Shown piece after piece: positions 1 through 10,622 of a stretch of DNA of 64,000 bases. Within the stretch, counting starts at the first letter, position 1. Each line of letters starts with the position of its first letter. This DNA comes from Adiantum capillus-veneris. Lineage: Eukaryota; Streptophyta; Polypodiopsida; Polypodiales; Pteridaceae. The position numbers were made by a program, and so were the translations under genes. Location of the stretch: contig CM043968.1 in NCBI GenBank assembly GCA_014529385.2, forward strand, positions 128,935,018 through 128,999,017, given 5' to 3'. The notes under the pieces were generated by a model, which did not search any database, was not told the DNA's origin, and saw only the letters and a program-made list of their open reading frames with translations.

Positions 1-1484
1 ATGATGTACTTGATGGGGAAAGGGCTGAAAATGAGCAGGCTAGAGGTATGCCAAAATGGCTAGTGCACACTTTTCGTGATAGTAAATTGGATGCACCTTT
101 GTCTAGTCGTACTCGTTCAGGACTTTGCCATGCATCTTATGCATCAGATTGTTATGCTTTGGCTGTGTCTAGCTTACATGATGTTGAGGAGCCTCTGTCT
201 TTTGATGAAGCACATAATTCAAAACATTGGATAGCTGCCATGCAATTAAAATATGATGCACTTATAGAAAATGACACATGGACTTTATGTGATTTGCCTC
301 CTGGCAAAAAGGCCATTGGTACAAAGTGGGTTTACAAGTTGAAACGCAAGCCGGATGGTGAGATCGATCGCCATAAGGCTCGACTTGTTGCAAAGGGTTA
401 TGCACAACAAAAAGGCATAGATTATGAAGAGACTTTTGCTCCCAGTTGTCGTATGACTACTGTGAGTTTTCTATGTGCATTGGCAACTCATTCTGGTTGG
501 GATGTACATCAATCAGACATTGTTACTGCTTTCTTGAATGGTGACATATTTAAGGAAGTTTATGTAACGCAGCCTCGCGGTTCTGTGATAAAAGGACAAG
601 AGGACAAAGTGTGCAGATGTAAGAAGGCTTTGTATGGGTTGAAGCAATCTCCTCGTGCTTGGTATGAGAAAGCTGACACTCATTTGGTCAAACGAGGCTT
701 TCGTAAATAGTCCAACAGAAAACACATTGTATGTAAAGCATGAGGGTGATGTATTTCTCATTGTGGTTCTTTATGTCGATGATTTGCTGATCACTGGACC
801 AATTGAGAGACATATTGTTGAATTTAAGGCTGATTTGAATGCTACTTTCAAGATGAAAGATTTGGGACTGTTTCATCATTACTTGGGCATACAGTTTAAG
901 CAGTGTGATGGTGGTATTGCCTTGTGTCAGAAAAGTTATATAGAGACATTGCTATGTAAGTTTGGACTTGAGGATTGCAAAACTATTGCCACTCCCATGG
1001 AAACAGGTTTGAAGTTGAGTCTACATGATGTTGGCGATCCTGCTGATGTCACTCTTTATCAAACTGTTGTTGGCTGCCTCATTTATGTATGCAACACGCG
1101 TCCGGATATTTAGTTTGCAGTCTCACAAGTCAACAAATTTATGCATAGCCCAGGGTCTAAGCATTGACAGGCTGTTAAGAGGATTTTCCGCTTCCTTAGT
1201 GGAACTTTACATCTTGGCTTGTTTTATCCCAAGGGGGGACCATTGCCACCAGACTTACATGCTTTTTCGAACTTAGATTGGGCTGGTTGTTTTGACACGC
1301 GAGTGTCCACAAGTGGTTTTTGTTTCATGCTTGGCAGTTCATGTATATCATGGTTGAGCAAGAAGCAACCTACTATGGCTACTTCAAGTGTGAGGCTGAG
1401 TACAGGGTAGTCTTCACAGCTATGGTTGAGTGTGTATGGCTCAGATGCCTTATTGCTGATTTGGGTGTTGGATAGGGCACTGCC
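1..1484 (+). pseudogene. Copia pol, RT and first half of RNase H (outer element)
   Basis: This is the 3' part of a Ty1/Copia polyprotein; its 5' part lies outside the window. From 48 the frame shows the RT N-terminal blocks (GTKWVYKLKRKPDGE, HKARLVAKG, YGLKQSPRAWYEK). After a one-base frameshift near 709 it continues with the catalytic LYVDD motif at about 771-785 and the LGIQF and TRPDI blocks. RNase H begins near 1230 (SWLSKKQPTMATSS). Lesions are the frameshift, a TAG at about 1111 (CAG in sister copies), a TGA at about 1166 (TGG in sisters) and a frameshift near 1390. The copy stops abruptly at the 5 bases CTGCC (1480-1484), next to an LTR. The missing RNase H half is found on the minus strand at 26483-26805, behind the same 5 bases, so this is the host copy of a nested insertion. 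The family is clear and the copy is certainly inactive. Confidence 0.93.
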
Positions 1485-1711
1485 TGTTACCATATACATG
1501 TGGTAGTGATGTGTGTGAACACACTAGGACCGCTGGGGCATTTTTTCCCTCTTTAGGAGGTTTTTTCCCCCGTGCATTGAATATACGCCCATCACTCTAG
1601 GGCTATCTATCTTTCCATTGCACACTAAGTAACATACTTTCTATTGTGTGCCTTGAGATTCCTTCATCTTCTCCAAGCTGTGTGTGTTTCTCTACAACCC
1701 TAATTCCAACA
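1485..1711 (+). repeat. Copia 5' LTR (227 bp) of the inserted element
   Basis: The LTR starts TGTTACC and ends TTCCAACA. It is followed at once by a tRNA primer site and preceded by CTGCC (1480-1484), the left target-site duplication. The same LTR occurs inverted at 26256-26482, 26806-27032 and 30821-31050. Compared by eye with 26806-27032, its inferred partner, there are about 13 differences in 227 bases, so the insertion is not recent. The 26806-27032 copy is followed on its outer side by the matching CTGCC duplication. Confidence 0.93.
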
Positions 1712-1713
1712 AT

Positions 1714-1725
1714 TGGTATCAGAGC
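1714..1725 (+). promoter_or_regulatory. Primer binding site, initiator tRNA-Met type
   Basis: TGGTATCAGAGC lies 2 bases inside the LTR. It is complementary to the 3' end of plant initiator tRNA-Met, the usual primer of plant Copia elements, and marks where minus-strand DNA synthesis would begin. Confidence 0.92.
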
Positions 1726-2059
1726 AGGTTGCGTCCTCCTGGGCTTAGTTGCCAGCTGCTCCAGTACACGTCTGCTCACTTTCTCTGATTTTAGTGAGCT
1801 TTGGCAAGTGTTCGCTCAGATTTTTGAAGAGCTTGGTTTGTTGAGATTTTTGATTTGGACTCATTTCGGCCTCCGTTTTCACTACAGGCAGTAGTACTGC
1901 ACAGGCTATTTCGTCATTTTGTGTAGAATTTCTGTTAGTGCAGTTTTTTGCATAACAGGTGCCTTATTGTCTTCTACGGTTTGTGCTATATAGCACGTGT
2001 TGTTCCCACTTTGTTTCTCCTATGTTCGGGCAGTTTTCACATCAGGTGCAACATTTACC
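1726..2059 (+). other. Untranslated leader of the inserted Copia
   Basis: About 334 bases lie between the primer site and the gag ATG. I see no conserved protein or obvious structure. The region is T-rich and would normally hold the packaging and dimerisation signals of the element RNA. Confidence 0.6.
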
Positions 2060-3149
2060 ATGGCTGACAACAACAACACAGATGTGTTCAAGATGTTTGC
2101 TGCTGAGGACAGGTTGGATGGGGACAACTATTCTATGTGGGCTTATATGATACAACATGTTCTTGTGTCAAAGGGCGTCTGGAACATTGTGCAGGGCATT
2201 GATGTACGTCCTGGTTCTGAGGATGTAGGCGATGTTGAGGATGTTGCAGGTCTTGCTGCAAGGATTGCTGCTATTAGAGTTGTTTTGCCTACGATAGAAG
2301 AAGCTGGTTGGGATGTAAAGGATGCGCAGACTCATGCATTGATTGCGTTGTCTGTGAAGCGCACCATTGTTCCTCACATCTGTTCAACAAAATCTGCAAA
2401 ATAGGCTTGGGATATTCTAGCAGGTCTTTATGCAAGCCGCAATGAGGCAAAAATTGCTTTGCTACGTAAAGAGCTAGAGTCGAAGATTATGCATGAGGAA
2501 GATGATATGGACACTTTCCTTGCTAGTGTCAAGGATATCAATGAGCAGCTTATTTCTGTAGGTGAAGTCATTTCAGACAGTTCCCTTGTGCAGACTGTTC
2601 TTGATGCCTTACCAGATTCCTACCAGACTTTTGCTAGTACTTGGAGACTGATGACCCAAGGAAATCCTGAAGTTGTCAAGTTTGATGCATTATGCACATT
2701 GCTGTTGCAAGAGTCACTTTCTAGAAAAAACAGGACCTGTTAGCGTACAATTGAACAGGATTTTATTGCTTCTCAAAGAAAGGGTGGTAACAGTAATGCA
2801 GCCACTTCTTATGGTTTTGCTGCGAGTGGCAAAAATTGTGTTCCTAATGCTTCTGTTGGTAGCACTTCGTCTGGAAATTCTGGTGATAAGGGCAAAAAGA
2901 AGATGCGTTGCCATTATTGTAAAACTAATGATCACTTGGTCAAGTCGTGTCCTAAGTTGAAGGCCAAAGAGGCTAAGAAGAAAGAGGGTGGTTCCACTGC
3001 AAATGTTGGTTCCACTACAAATGCAGCCATTGTTGAGTCTTTTGTGAAAGGAGACTGTGATGCTGATGTTGATGTAGAATGGGCTTTTAGTGCAGAGTGC
3101 ACTTACAATCCTGCTGTCCATGTGCATGCTTGTTAGTTGCTGCAGATTC
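2060..3149 (+). pseudogene. Copia gag (inserted element), separated from its pol
   Basis: Gag is the capsid-forming part of the Copia polyprotein. The ATG at 2060 gives MADNNNTDVFKMFAAEDRLDGDNYSMW, matching the start of plant Copia gag proteins with the usual Trp of the capsid domain. One reading frame runs to 3137 and is broken only by TAG codons at about 2402 and 2741. A CCHC zinc knuckle (CHYCKTNDHLVKSC, CX2CX4HX4C) sits at about 2909-2950, followed by a Lys-rich stretch. The gag sequence is cut at 3149 inside LVAADS, where the next residues would be HVWYFDSG of the protease. Those residues are found on the minus strand at about 30301 leftwards. A solo LTR starts at 3150, after GATTC (3145-3149). 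Gag and pol are now about 27 kb apart in opposite orientation because of an inversion. Confidence 0.9.
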
Positions 3150-3777
3150 TGTTAAGTATGGAACCTGATTTACCCTTGTAATTTTCTGTGGTAAAAGCAC
3201 ACATTTGTAAGGCCCCCATCATGAGGAGAAGCCATCGTGCGTGAAGGAAAATCACTCACCGGAAACCAAAATTTTCACGGCAAAAAATCAGGGCAACTTT
3301 AGGGGCCTCTAGAAAATTTTTCCCCTCGCCGGAATATTCCTTTTCGTCGGAATATTATGGCCGGACGACGGCCGGAAAGTGGTCAGAAAACAACCGGTCG
3401 GTTGGCCGGTGGCCGGTAGTCAATGGCCGATGGCCGGTGGTCCGAAGTCAATGGCCGATGGCCGAATTCAAAAGCGGACTTGTCTTCTCAAGGGCGGCCA
3501 CACATGGGCGGATTGGAGGGTCCGATTTGGACTTATCTACACAAGGACGGCTACACATGGCTGCCTCTCATGAGAGAGGGCAGCCCTTTTGGCCTTTAAA
3601 AGGAAGCCATTTCTACAGACATTTCATACTGTGAAGTTGATGCAACAAGGTGAGTGTGAGGTGGTGAGAGTGAAGCAAGGCGGGAGCTCCATTAAGGGTA
3701 TAATCCCTTTGTAAACTACTTCTTGTTTTGAAGTACTAAAGCCATTGAGTGGCTGCTTTCCCGTGGACGTAGCCATG
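3150..3777 (+). repeat. Solo LTR, left portion (split by inversion)
   Basis: This starts TGTTAAG straight after GATTC. It contains a GC-rich stretch of GGCCGG-like repeats (3361-3470), including two 28-bp-spaced copies of CAATGGCCGATGGCC (3421 and 3449). It also contains the phrase CCCGTGGACGTAG, common near the 3' end of plant Copia LTRs. The missing end is 30307-30412 on the minus strand, finishing CCTAATA directly before a second GATTC. Joined, the LTR would be about 735 bp. There are no coding domains; frames at 3379-3634 are chance. Confidence 0.75.
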
Positions 3778-5280
3778 ACCCAATTAGTGCTCCAATCACA
3801 AGGCTAATCACACATCCAATCATGTGTAAATTCTCTCGTCCATTTAATCATTTTTAGCTTGATACCTTGATACCTTGTAGATCTCCTGCTTTGCGAGTGG
3901 CCAACTTTTTGATCCCGCCACACACATCCTTAATAGTAAAAAAAGAGAACATACATGGGAGTGAACCATAAAATGGCATCTTTCCAATAGTTGATTACTC
4001 ATATAGTTGCCTGCAATGTGTGTACATATCCATAAGACTCAAGTTACCAAAACTCTCAACTGGCTTGCCCTTCAAGTTTCTCCAAAATCTTCCACATGCG
4101 CATGCCTTTCCTTCGACGTGAAAAATTGATGCTTGACTTCTCATCTTCTTCTCTTCTTTTGAAACAATGCCTTGTATGTATGAGAATGACATTGATAGCT
4201 ATCTTTGTCCATAGTTGCATCTAGATTTATCATAGATTTTCGAGCATCTTGCCATTCTTTATCAAACCACCTTTTGTGTGATCTATCTTTGTTGATACCA
4301 TGGACCTGCTTTATGGAAAATCATTCTTTGGCACAAGAACAAATAACTTTTTTGAAAGCTTTCCATTTAGTTTTCAATGGTGCATCATATTGAAGCTTTG
4401 TCATCCATAACTTTTGCTCGACCATTTCAATATACATCGGTGCCCATTTGAAATCCATACAAAGAGATAACTTCTCTTCTCTTTGGTTGAGATTATCATG
4501 GTTAGTTGTTTCTCCACATGTAAGGTCAATACATAAGGTCCGGATGGTTTGATTTAAGGGTCCATTGGCCATGCGTAAAACTCTTTATGTGATACATGAT
4601 GGCTTTAGAGAGTAGCATATAGTCAACCACACTATCCCCATTGTGTTTTCTATATGTAAATCCATCAGTTCCACTCCACAAAGATACACCAACAGCAATT
4701 AGCATACCCGTGTTATTGCATATGTGAAAAATAAACTTTCCATAGTGATCCGACTCTTTCTCATCCATTGAAGTACAATCATACAAGAGAACTTCCTCCA
4801 AGTCCTTTGAAATGTATGGCATGTCAAATTGTTTAGTATCATAATGCAAAGTTTTTGTGAGAGCATTCATATCTTCAAAGACAATAGCATCACCTTTGCC
4901 TTTAAAATAAGCAATGTCCTCCTCTACATCAAAAAATGAATAATCTCTATCCATGCAAGCATAAACGGCAACCGGCTACAAAAATGGGTGCTCTTTTTGT
5001 TGTCATAATTTTGAACCATACATAACATTTATGCTTGTCATTTTTCATAATTGGTACAAAATATTCCAATCCTTTCTTAATCATAAATTGTACCCCTCCT
5101 TGTCCTCTTCGTTGCTTGAGATTCTTTGACCACATCAATGAATGTACAATGCAATCCTCCAACCCGTTAATCCTTTGTGTATCATGCTCCAAAGTTTCAA
5201 CAAAAAGTACAACATCAGCTTTGCTTGTTAGCAATGGCAAGAGAAAGAGGTATCTCTAACTTCTCCTCTGAAATTCCATG

Positions 5281-5283
<3 letters not shown>
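3778..5283 (-). pseudogene. LINE ORF2, endonuclease to start of RT (left half of split LINE)
   Basis: Reading leftwards, the endonuclease begins near 5230 (SKADVVLFVETLEHD, RGQGGVQFMIKKG, VAGCRLCLH). It continues through the DMNALTKTLHYDTKQFD block near 4880 and the linker (GRFWRNLKGKPVESFG, MYTHCRQLYE at 4010-4110). The first RT-domain residues (KMIKWTREF, DWSTNWV) are at about 3780-3860. Several frameshifts and stops are present, and a small deletion lies near 3800. The LINE stops at about 3778, exactly where the plus-strand LINE fragment at 30413 resumes; only about 10 bases of the family consensus are missing between them. The 5' end abuts the (AC)n tract at 5284. L1-like LINEs use this endonuclease to nick the target DNA. 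Confidence 0.85.
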
Positions 5284-5338
<55 letters not shown>

Positions 5339-5488
5339 GAAGAAGAAGAAGAAGAAGAAGTGAGAGAGTTATCTGTATTCCTTTCTCTCACTCTCTCTCT
5401 CTCTCTCTTTTTGTTTACGAGTTATCTTTATTCCTTTCTCTCTCACTCTCTCTCTCTTTCTCTTTACTTCTTCTTCTTCTTCTTCTTC

Positions 5489-5546
<58 letters not shown>

Positions 5547-5606
5547 TATTCATGATAACACACACACACACACACACACAAGAAGAAGAAGTGAGAGAGT
5601 TATATT

Positions 5607-5654
<48 letters not shown>

Positions 5655-5814
5655 TACTTCTTCTTCTTCTTCTCTCTCTCTCTCTCTCTCTCCACCTCCA
5701 CTTGCATGGAGAAATAGGGTGGGAGAGAGAAGCACTCCCCTTCTCTTTCGCTCTCTCTCTATCTCTCTCTCTCTCTCTCTTTGAGAGAGAGAGAGAGAGA
5801 GAGAATTTTTCTTC

Positions 5815-5849
<35 letters not shown>
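5284..5849. repeat. Compound microsatellite with inverted-repeat arrangement
   Basis: In order: (AC)n 5284-5335; (AGA)n to about 5360; CT-rich 5382-5465; (TTC)n 5466-5491; (TG)n 5492-5543; a TATTATTCATGATAA bridge; (AC)n 5559-5580; (AGA)n; then long CT tracts to 5849, with a GA tract at about 5783-5803. The AC-AGA block and the TTC-TG block are reverse complements, each ending in an ATGAATAA-like word (5278 and about 5545-5555). The left 280 bp is therefore a large imperfect palindrome. The AC-AGA-AGTGAGAGAGTTAT unit recurs at 5559-5610. Long frames across this region are artefacts of the repeats. Confidence 0.9.
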
Positions 5850-5851
<2 letters not shown>

Positions 5852-6086
5852 CTTGGCCTCTAAGTTGCTTTGCATTTTTGGCCCATATCAAAGAATGCAC
5901 ATCGTATTTGTCAAATCCAAGAATTTTTTGTGCATCATGCTCCCATGTTTCGATAAGAAGTATCACATCTGAGTCATTGGTAAGCTCATCAATGCCAATT
6001 CTCATACTCCATGGATACCCGTTACAATTCCAAAAGCTTATTTGCAAGCATGAGTTGGTCTCATAGATCATGTGTCCCTATTTTCT
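5850..6086 (-). pseudogene. LINE ORF2 endonuclease start, inverted 5' segment
   Basis: On the minus strand this reads the beginning of the LINE endonuclease (FWNCNGYPW, then LLIETWEHD, then AKNAKQLRGQGG). The Asn of WNCNG and the Glu of ETW are the usual first metal-site residues. It stops at CAAGGAGG next to the CT tract. The same words CAAGGAGG start the plus-strand continuation at about 6100, so the two pieces are complementary parts of one copy with its 5' end flipped. The segment extends a few bases upstream of the endonuclease, to about 6086. Confidence 0.82.
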
Positions 6087-6099
6087 GGGTGGACTTGCG

Positions 6100-7822
6100 A
6101 GCCCAAGGAGGTGTATCATGTATGATAAAAAAGGGTTTGAAAGATGTTTTCGTTGTCAAAGAAGATAAGTATAAACGCTACTTTTGGTTAAAAATCAACC
6201 TACCAAATGGTCAAGTCATGTTTGTGACTGGTTGCTACATTCCTCACTATGACTCCAGCTTTTATGCTCGCTTGGATATGGATAGAGATTAGCCCTTTGT
6301 TGAACTAGAGGAAGACATTTCTCATTACAAGGACCAGGGTGAAGTCATTATCTTTGGAGACATGAATGCTCGCACAAATACGTTACAACAGGACACACAA
6401 CAAGTCAACATGCCGCATGTTTCAAGAAGAATGGATGACTCATACATGTATAATCGAAGTTCTAATGATGAAAAAGAACAGGATCACTATGGAAAGTCAC
6501 TTCTACATATGTGCAATAGTACCGGAATGCTCATTGCAAATGGTGTATCTTTATGGAAAGGCACCAATGAGTTTACATGTTAAAAACACAATGGTGATAG
6601 TGTGATTGCCTATATGTTGTTTTTGGAAGCCACTCTAGAATGCATACAAAGCTTTACACTTGGTGAATGGAATCCAAAATCGGATCATAGGATGTTATGT
6701 ATTGACCTCAAGTGTGGTAAAAGACCCGAGCATTTAGCCTCCAATCATGATGTGAATCATTCGTACCTACATCTAGACTTCAAACGAGCACTTATATATG
6801 CTAATATAGTGGACCAAATGTTAAGCATGACAGAGCATCAAGAGAGCCCAACATTAGAATGCAAGTGGAAAGTTTTCAAAGAAGTAATGTGCTCTTGTGT
6901 GAAGGAATGCTTTTTGATGAAACACATGTCTTGCAAAAGGTCTAAGAAGAAGGGTAGCACCAAGAAGAAATGGTTTGACATGGAATGTAGTCAAGCCCGA
7001 AAACACTTGCTAAGGTTGGATGCAAGCAAAGACAAGGAAGTTTACTTGGAACGTTCACACACATACAAAGCACTTGTTCAAAAAAAGAGGAGAAGGTGGG
7101 AAGTCAAAAAACAACTTCTTTTAGTGCAAGAGAAAGCACATGCATGCGGTAAGTTTTGGCAAAATCTAAAAGACAAGTGTGTTGAGAGCTTTGGTGACTT
7201 GAATCTTGAGGATATGTATACGCATTGCAAGAACCTCTATGAGCAACCCAATATTGATAAGATGGAGTGTTGTAGCTCCCTTCCGTTTATGCCTCTCTTT
7301 TTTACCATTAAAGATGTATGTCGCACGCTTGAGAAACTTGCTACTCGCAAGACATGGGAGCTTCAAGGTGTCAAGGCTGAAATGATTAAATGGACAAGCA
7401 AGAAAATACAATATTGGATACGCAATATGTTTAATCTTGCACTTCAGCATGGCATGCCTCATGATTGGAGTGCATATTGGATCAAACCTTTGCACAAAGG
7501 AGGAGATGTAAACAATGTGAACAACTATGACACTATAATGGTTGGTTCTTTGATGGCAAAGTTATTTGGATGTATCACGGAGATGAAGATAATTGAATGG
7601 GCTGAAAAGAACGACAAACATGCGCTTGGGACAAGCAGGTTTTTGAAAGCATCATAGCACTATTGGTCACCTTGTCACTCTTTGAGTTCTTATGGAAGCG
7701 TCTCGATTGAAAGGAAAAAAGTTGTATTGTTGCTTTGTGGAGTTCAAGAAAGCTTTTGACATGGTATCACAAGAAAAAATTTGGAGACGTATGCAAAACC
7801 TTCAAGTGCCGAGAGAATTTAT
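6100..7822 (+). pseudogene. LINE ORF2, endonuclease C-terminal part to early RT
   Basis: The frame begins GGVSCMIKKGLKD and continues with VTGCYIPHYDS, GDMNARTN (6358-6380), CNSTGMLIANGVSLW and, after two frame breaks, a 351-codon open stretch (6602-7657). That stretch holds the KSDHRMLCIDL motif (catalytic Asp-His of the endonuclease) and a long basic linker. It also holds the first RT blocks (DWSAYWIKPLHKGGDVNNVNNY). RT residues continue, out of frame, to about 7822 (ALWSSRKLLTWY). The copy is then cut by a short LTR starting TGTCATGCC. It lacks the YADD catalytic block and cannot be active. The neighbouring fragment 5850-6086 is its inverted 5' end. Confidence 0.88.
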
Positions 7823-7957
7823 TGTCATGCCAAGGGTAGGACTATAAGAGGGCACCCGTGCCCTGGCCAAGGGCAGACGGATACACATGTGATACAGGGG
7901 CTATATATAGCTAAGAGCCATAGGGCCAAGAGCCTATATATAGGTATGGTTGGGATG
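7823..7957 (+). repeat. Short LTR, left part (interrupted by the Gypsy element)
   Basis: It starts TGTCATGCC at the point where the LINE breaks off and carries a TATA-like palindromic stretch (CTATATATAG, repeated as CCTATATATAGG). It is interrupted at 7957 by the Gypsy LTR. The remainder, 24470-24508, ends CCCTTTCA and is followed by a TGGTATCAGAGC primer site. Together they make an LTR of roughly 170 bp. Confidence 0.65.
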
Positions 7958-8851
7958 TGTTAAGGCGGTTACGCCGCCAGCGGAAGCTAAATAGCGAGAA
8001 CTCAACCAACAACAGAATTTGTCAGACGAGGACGGAGCTTGACCCGCAGGCGCATGGAAACAACTAGGTGGGTGTCAAATCACCTACTCGACCTTCTAAT
8101 GACAATCGCTACTAAGGAAATCAAATCTAAGTTCTAAAATACGCAAGTGACTGAAATCCGTACTACGAACGAATGCTATACGAAACAGGATCTAGAATCA
8201 TTGAATCGATCTCAAACTCAAGGGGAAGTCTATACACTAGGTAAGAACAACACCCTAAAGACTTGAACTGCAAAATCAACGTATAACCACTCCGTGCGGT
8301 AAACGCGTATGAAGACATGTCAAAAAATACAGGTGATCGAAACTTGACTCCGATGGTACTAATGTGTAGCTCTACTCGTTGTGGTTCTATAGATATGCTG
8401 CACGCTCCATTCCGACACACGAGTTGGAAGAAAACTCACACCGAAGCTCGTAGGAACTTACCACACATAGAAGCCGATAGCGCGCACTCTTGGTATCTGT
8501 GCGTAGCTCTCGCCGTTGCTAACACAATGGCGGTGTCGCTTCTCCAATGGCGGCTCCATAGCTCGCGTAGTAAGTAGATAAGACTCTCTCTCTCTCTCTC
8601 AGACACAGTCACGGCGCTCAAAAACTCACTTTGATTAATAATCTGAATACCTTAGGTTACAAAAACTTTGGCTTATATACCTCAGCAAGTGAAATTACTT
8701 CGGGATTACAAGCTGGAAACTCAATTGAGTCTCGTTACTTAATGAATGGCTCAAATCAAAATTAATGTCGGAAAGACATTTATTACAATCAATGGTTACA
8801 AAATGATGAGTGTGAGCAAAAATGTGGGTGTGATCCTCTGCTGGCTCAACA
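7958..8851 (-). repeat. Gypsy 3' LTR (894 bp)
   Basis: It spans TGTTAAGG to GGCTCAACA, with short inverted ends (TGTTAAG / CTCAACA). It is nearly identical to 23572-24469. It contains a (CT)n tract (8582-8601) that is 4 bases longer in the partner, and the decamer ACGCGTATGA at 8303-8312, which matches the core and one arm of the internal palindromes. Frames inside it (8163-8577) also occur in the other LTR and are not convincing genes. Confidence 0.95.
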
Positions 8852-8863
8852 CTCCCCCCCTCC
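8852..8863 (-). promoter_or_regulatory. Polypurine tract (plus-strand primer)
   Basis: On the minus strand this reads GGAGGGGGGGAG directly before the 3' LTR. That is the position and composition expected for the RNase-H-resistant primer of plus-strand DNA synthesis. Confidence 0.92.
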
Positions 8864-8900
8864 GCGTTCATGTCGTCCCTGACATGAATTTTATGCTTGG

Positions 8901-10622
8901 TCAATAAAGTCCTGTCGTCTTGAGCATCTGCAAATATGATTCGTATCGTAGGTTGCCGATGGTCAAGGTTGGGCCGAATATTTTGCTTTCGTGGGTGAAA
9001 AAGCCGGTGTAGAAAGCTTCTTCGAATGTTTGCATGTGGAAGCTAGGCAAAAACATAATCCTTTGGTATAGGAGGTGTAACACTTTTGGAGAAGGCTGCA
9101 ATGAAAGATCGTACATCATATTAGTCACCGTGTCGGCCGTCGATAGTAGACTCGAGGTCGTGGCTTTATCTGGCGCGAACACTTCAATGCAAGCTAAGAG
9201 AGTCCTGCAGATTTTCTTGAGCAGCTGACATGAAAGGTCAGGAGAGCCAGTAAAGAGCTTGATGGTGCCCGTTAGGGTTTTCACCATGTAGGCTTTACCT
9301 ATTCTCTCTCCTGCCTTTGGTCCTGGCATCCTGGGGTAATTAAGCCAATTTGGCTTCTTTTCTGCAATCCTGCCATGCTCTTTCCAGTTTCTGACTCTTG
9401 GCACCGGGCAGAAGGTTGCATCCTCCCGAATCTCCTTTGGTGCCTCCACCAAGTAGATGAGGTAGGCTGGGTATTTTTTTAGCCAACCTTTCCTCCATCT
9501 AGGTTGTGAATCTACTATCTTCTTTGATTGTTCCTCCTTTGTGATGTCGCCTTCGTAAAGAGCGACATACTGCTCCTCCTCTATTCTCTTTTTCGTCTTT
9601 AGCACTTCAAATTTCATCAAAGGGAAAGGCAGGCTGGGTTGCATCCACTTTTCATGGAGCACTTTTGTGTCTAGTCCCTGAAGTCTAATGGAGATTAGAA
9701 GTCTCCTCTCCCATTCCATTTCCGCCTTGGCACTCTCCTCTTCTGACTTTTCTATTTGGTCATGGAGCCTTTGTTCTTCTTCTTCAGAGATTCTTGAAGT
9801 CGAGGCCACCTCTTGAGCTGGGGCTGGATCTTCAATTGTGGTTGCCTCTTCAGTTTCAGGTAGCTCTATGGCTGCTCCACCTGATTCTTCTTGTGGTGTC
9901 TCTGTCTCTCTTCTTTGTTGCTCTTGTAGATCTTGGAGCTGTTTGCGGAGGGCCTCATTCTCTGTCCGTAGTGTTTGATTTTCTAATGTGAGCCTCTTCT
10001 CTGTGGCCAATGATCCCTCCGCAATGTGCAACCTTTGCACTTGCTCTAATCTTAGCTCTCTTTGTAAGCTTCGGACCTGGTCTTCCAAAATTGTTACGAT
10101 AGCTCCCTCTTGTTCGGTTCCTGTTCTGCTAGCTCTAGGGGTAGACCTGAGTCTAGTGATTGTTCTTTCTTGGAGCTCGACTCTTTCCCTTAGCTCAATG
10201 AGCTCATCCTTAGCCGCCTCCAACTCATCCTCTATCCGCTCCCTTGCTTCCTGTGCACTTGTTACTTCTCTTGAAGCCTCGGCTAGCTGGAGTATCAAGC
10301 CGTCTCTCTCGTTTTCCGCGTCATAGAGTGATGCTTTATGACTTTCAGATTCAGTCATAGCATTCTCTAAATTTCTCTGCAACTCCGCTTCCCTTTGTTT
10401 GGCTGTCTCAATCTCTACTTCCTTTGCCTTGGACCTTTCTTTTATCTTGCTGAGCAGTTCATGCACCATATGCATGTCTTTTTCATCATCATCCGTCAAC
10501 TCTAAAGCTCTTTCCGCCACCACCTCCACTGGCTTTGGCTCTTCTAGTACTTTCGGTTCGTCCAATTTCTCTTCACTTTCTTTTTTACTCTTTGTCTTTT
10601 TCTCTGTCCCTCTCCGTTCATC
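8901..10622 (-). CDS. Accessory ORF, second part (coiled coil plus unknown C-terminal domain)
   Basis: An open stretch of about 573 codons follows the TAA at 10625-10623 in the same frame. No ATG stands at its start: the first codons are DERRGTEKK and the first Met is about 50 codons in. It therefore looks like the continuation of the upstream frame rather than a separate gene. The first ~200 residues are an obvious heptad-rich coiled coil (many Glu, Leu, Arg; ELEAAKDELIELRERVELQER). An acidic stretch follows, then a ~260-residue globular region with Trp-rich basic patches (RWRKGWLKKYPAYLIYL, NWKEHGRIAEKKPNWLNYPRMPG). It stops 37 bases before the polypurine tract. I do not recognise the domain. 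An intact length in a young element suggests a role in that element's life cycle. Confidence 0.8.
   Translation of the reverse strand, partial: DERRGTEKKTKSKKESEEKLDEPKVLEEPKPVEVVAERALELTDDDEKDMHMVHELLSKIKERSKAKEVEIETAKQREAELQRNLENAMTESESHKASLYDAENERDGLILQLAEASREVTSAQEARERIEDELEAAKDELIELRERVELQERTITRLRSTPRASRTGTEQEGAIVTILEDQVRSLQRELRLEQVQRLHIAEGSLATEKRLTLENQTLRTENEALRKQLQDLQEQQRRETETPQEESGGAAIELPETEEATTIEDPAPAQEVASTSRISEEEEQRLHDQIEKSEEESAKAEMEWERRLLISIRLQGLDTKVLHEKWMQPSLPFPLMKFEVLKTKKRIEEEQYVALYEGDITKEEQSKKIVDSQPRWRKGWLKKYPAYLIYLVEAPKEIREDATFCPVPRVRNWKEHGRIAEKKPNWLNYPRMPGPKAGERIGKAYMVKTLTGTIKLFTGSPDLSCQLLKKICRTLLACIEVFAPDKATTSSLLSTADTVTNMMYDLSLQPSPKVLHLLYQRIMFLPSFHMQTFEEAFYTGFFTHESKIFGPTLTIGNLRYESYLQMLKTTGLY

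Noticed and set aside
2714-3127. 137-codon minus-strand frame over Copia gag
   Set aside because: Antisense shadow of the gag zinc-knuckle region; no domain of its own.
5278-5863. Long frames of 160-170 codons on both strands
   Set aside because: They translate AC, AGA and CT runs into His-Thr, Arg and Ser-Leu repeats; no protein signal.
8163-8577. Frames inside the Gypsy LTRs (also 23777-24191)
   Set aside because: Duplicated only because the LTR is duplicated; no domain, and both directions are open by chance.
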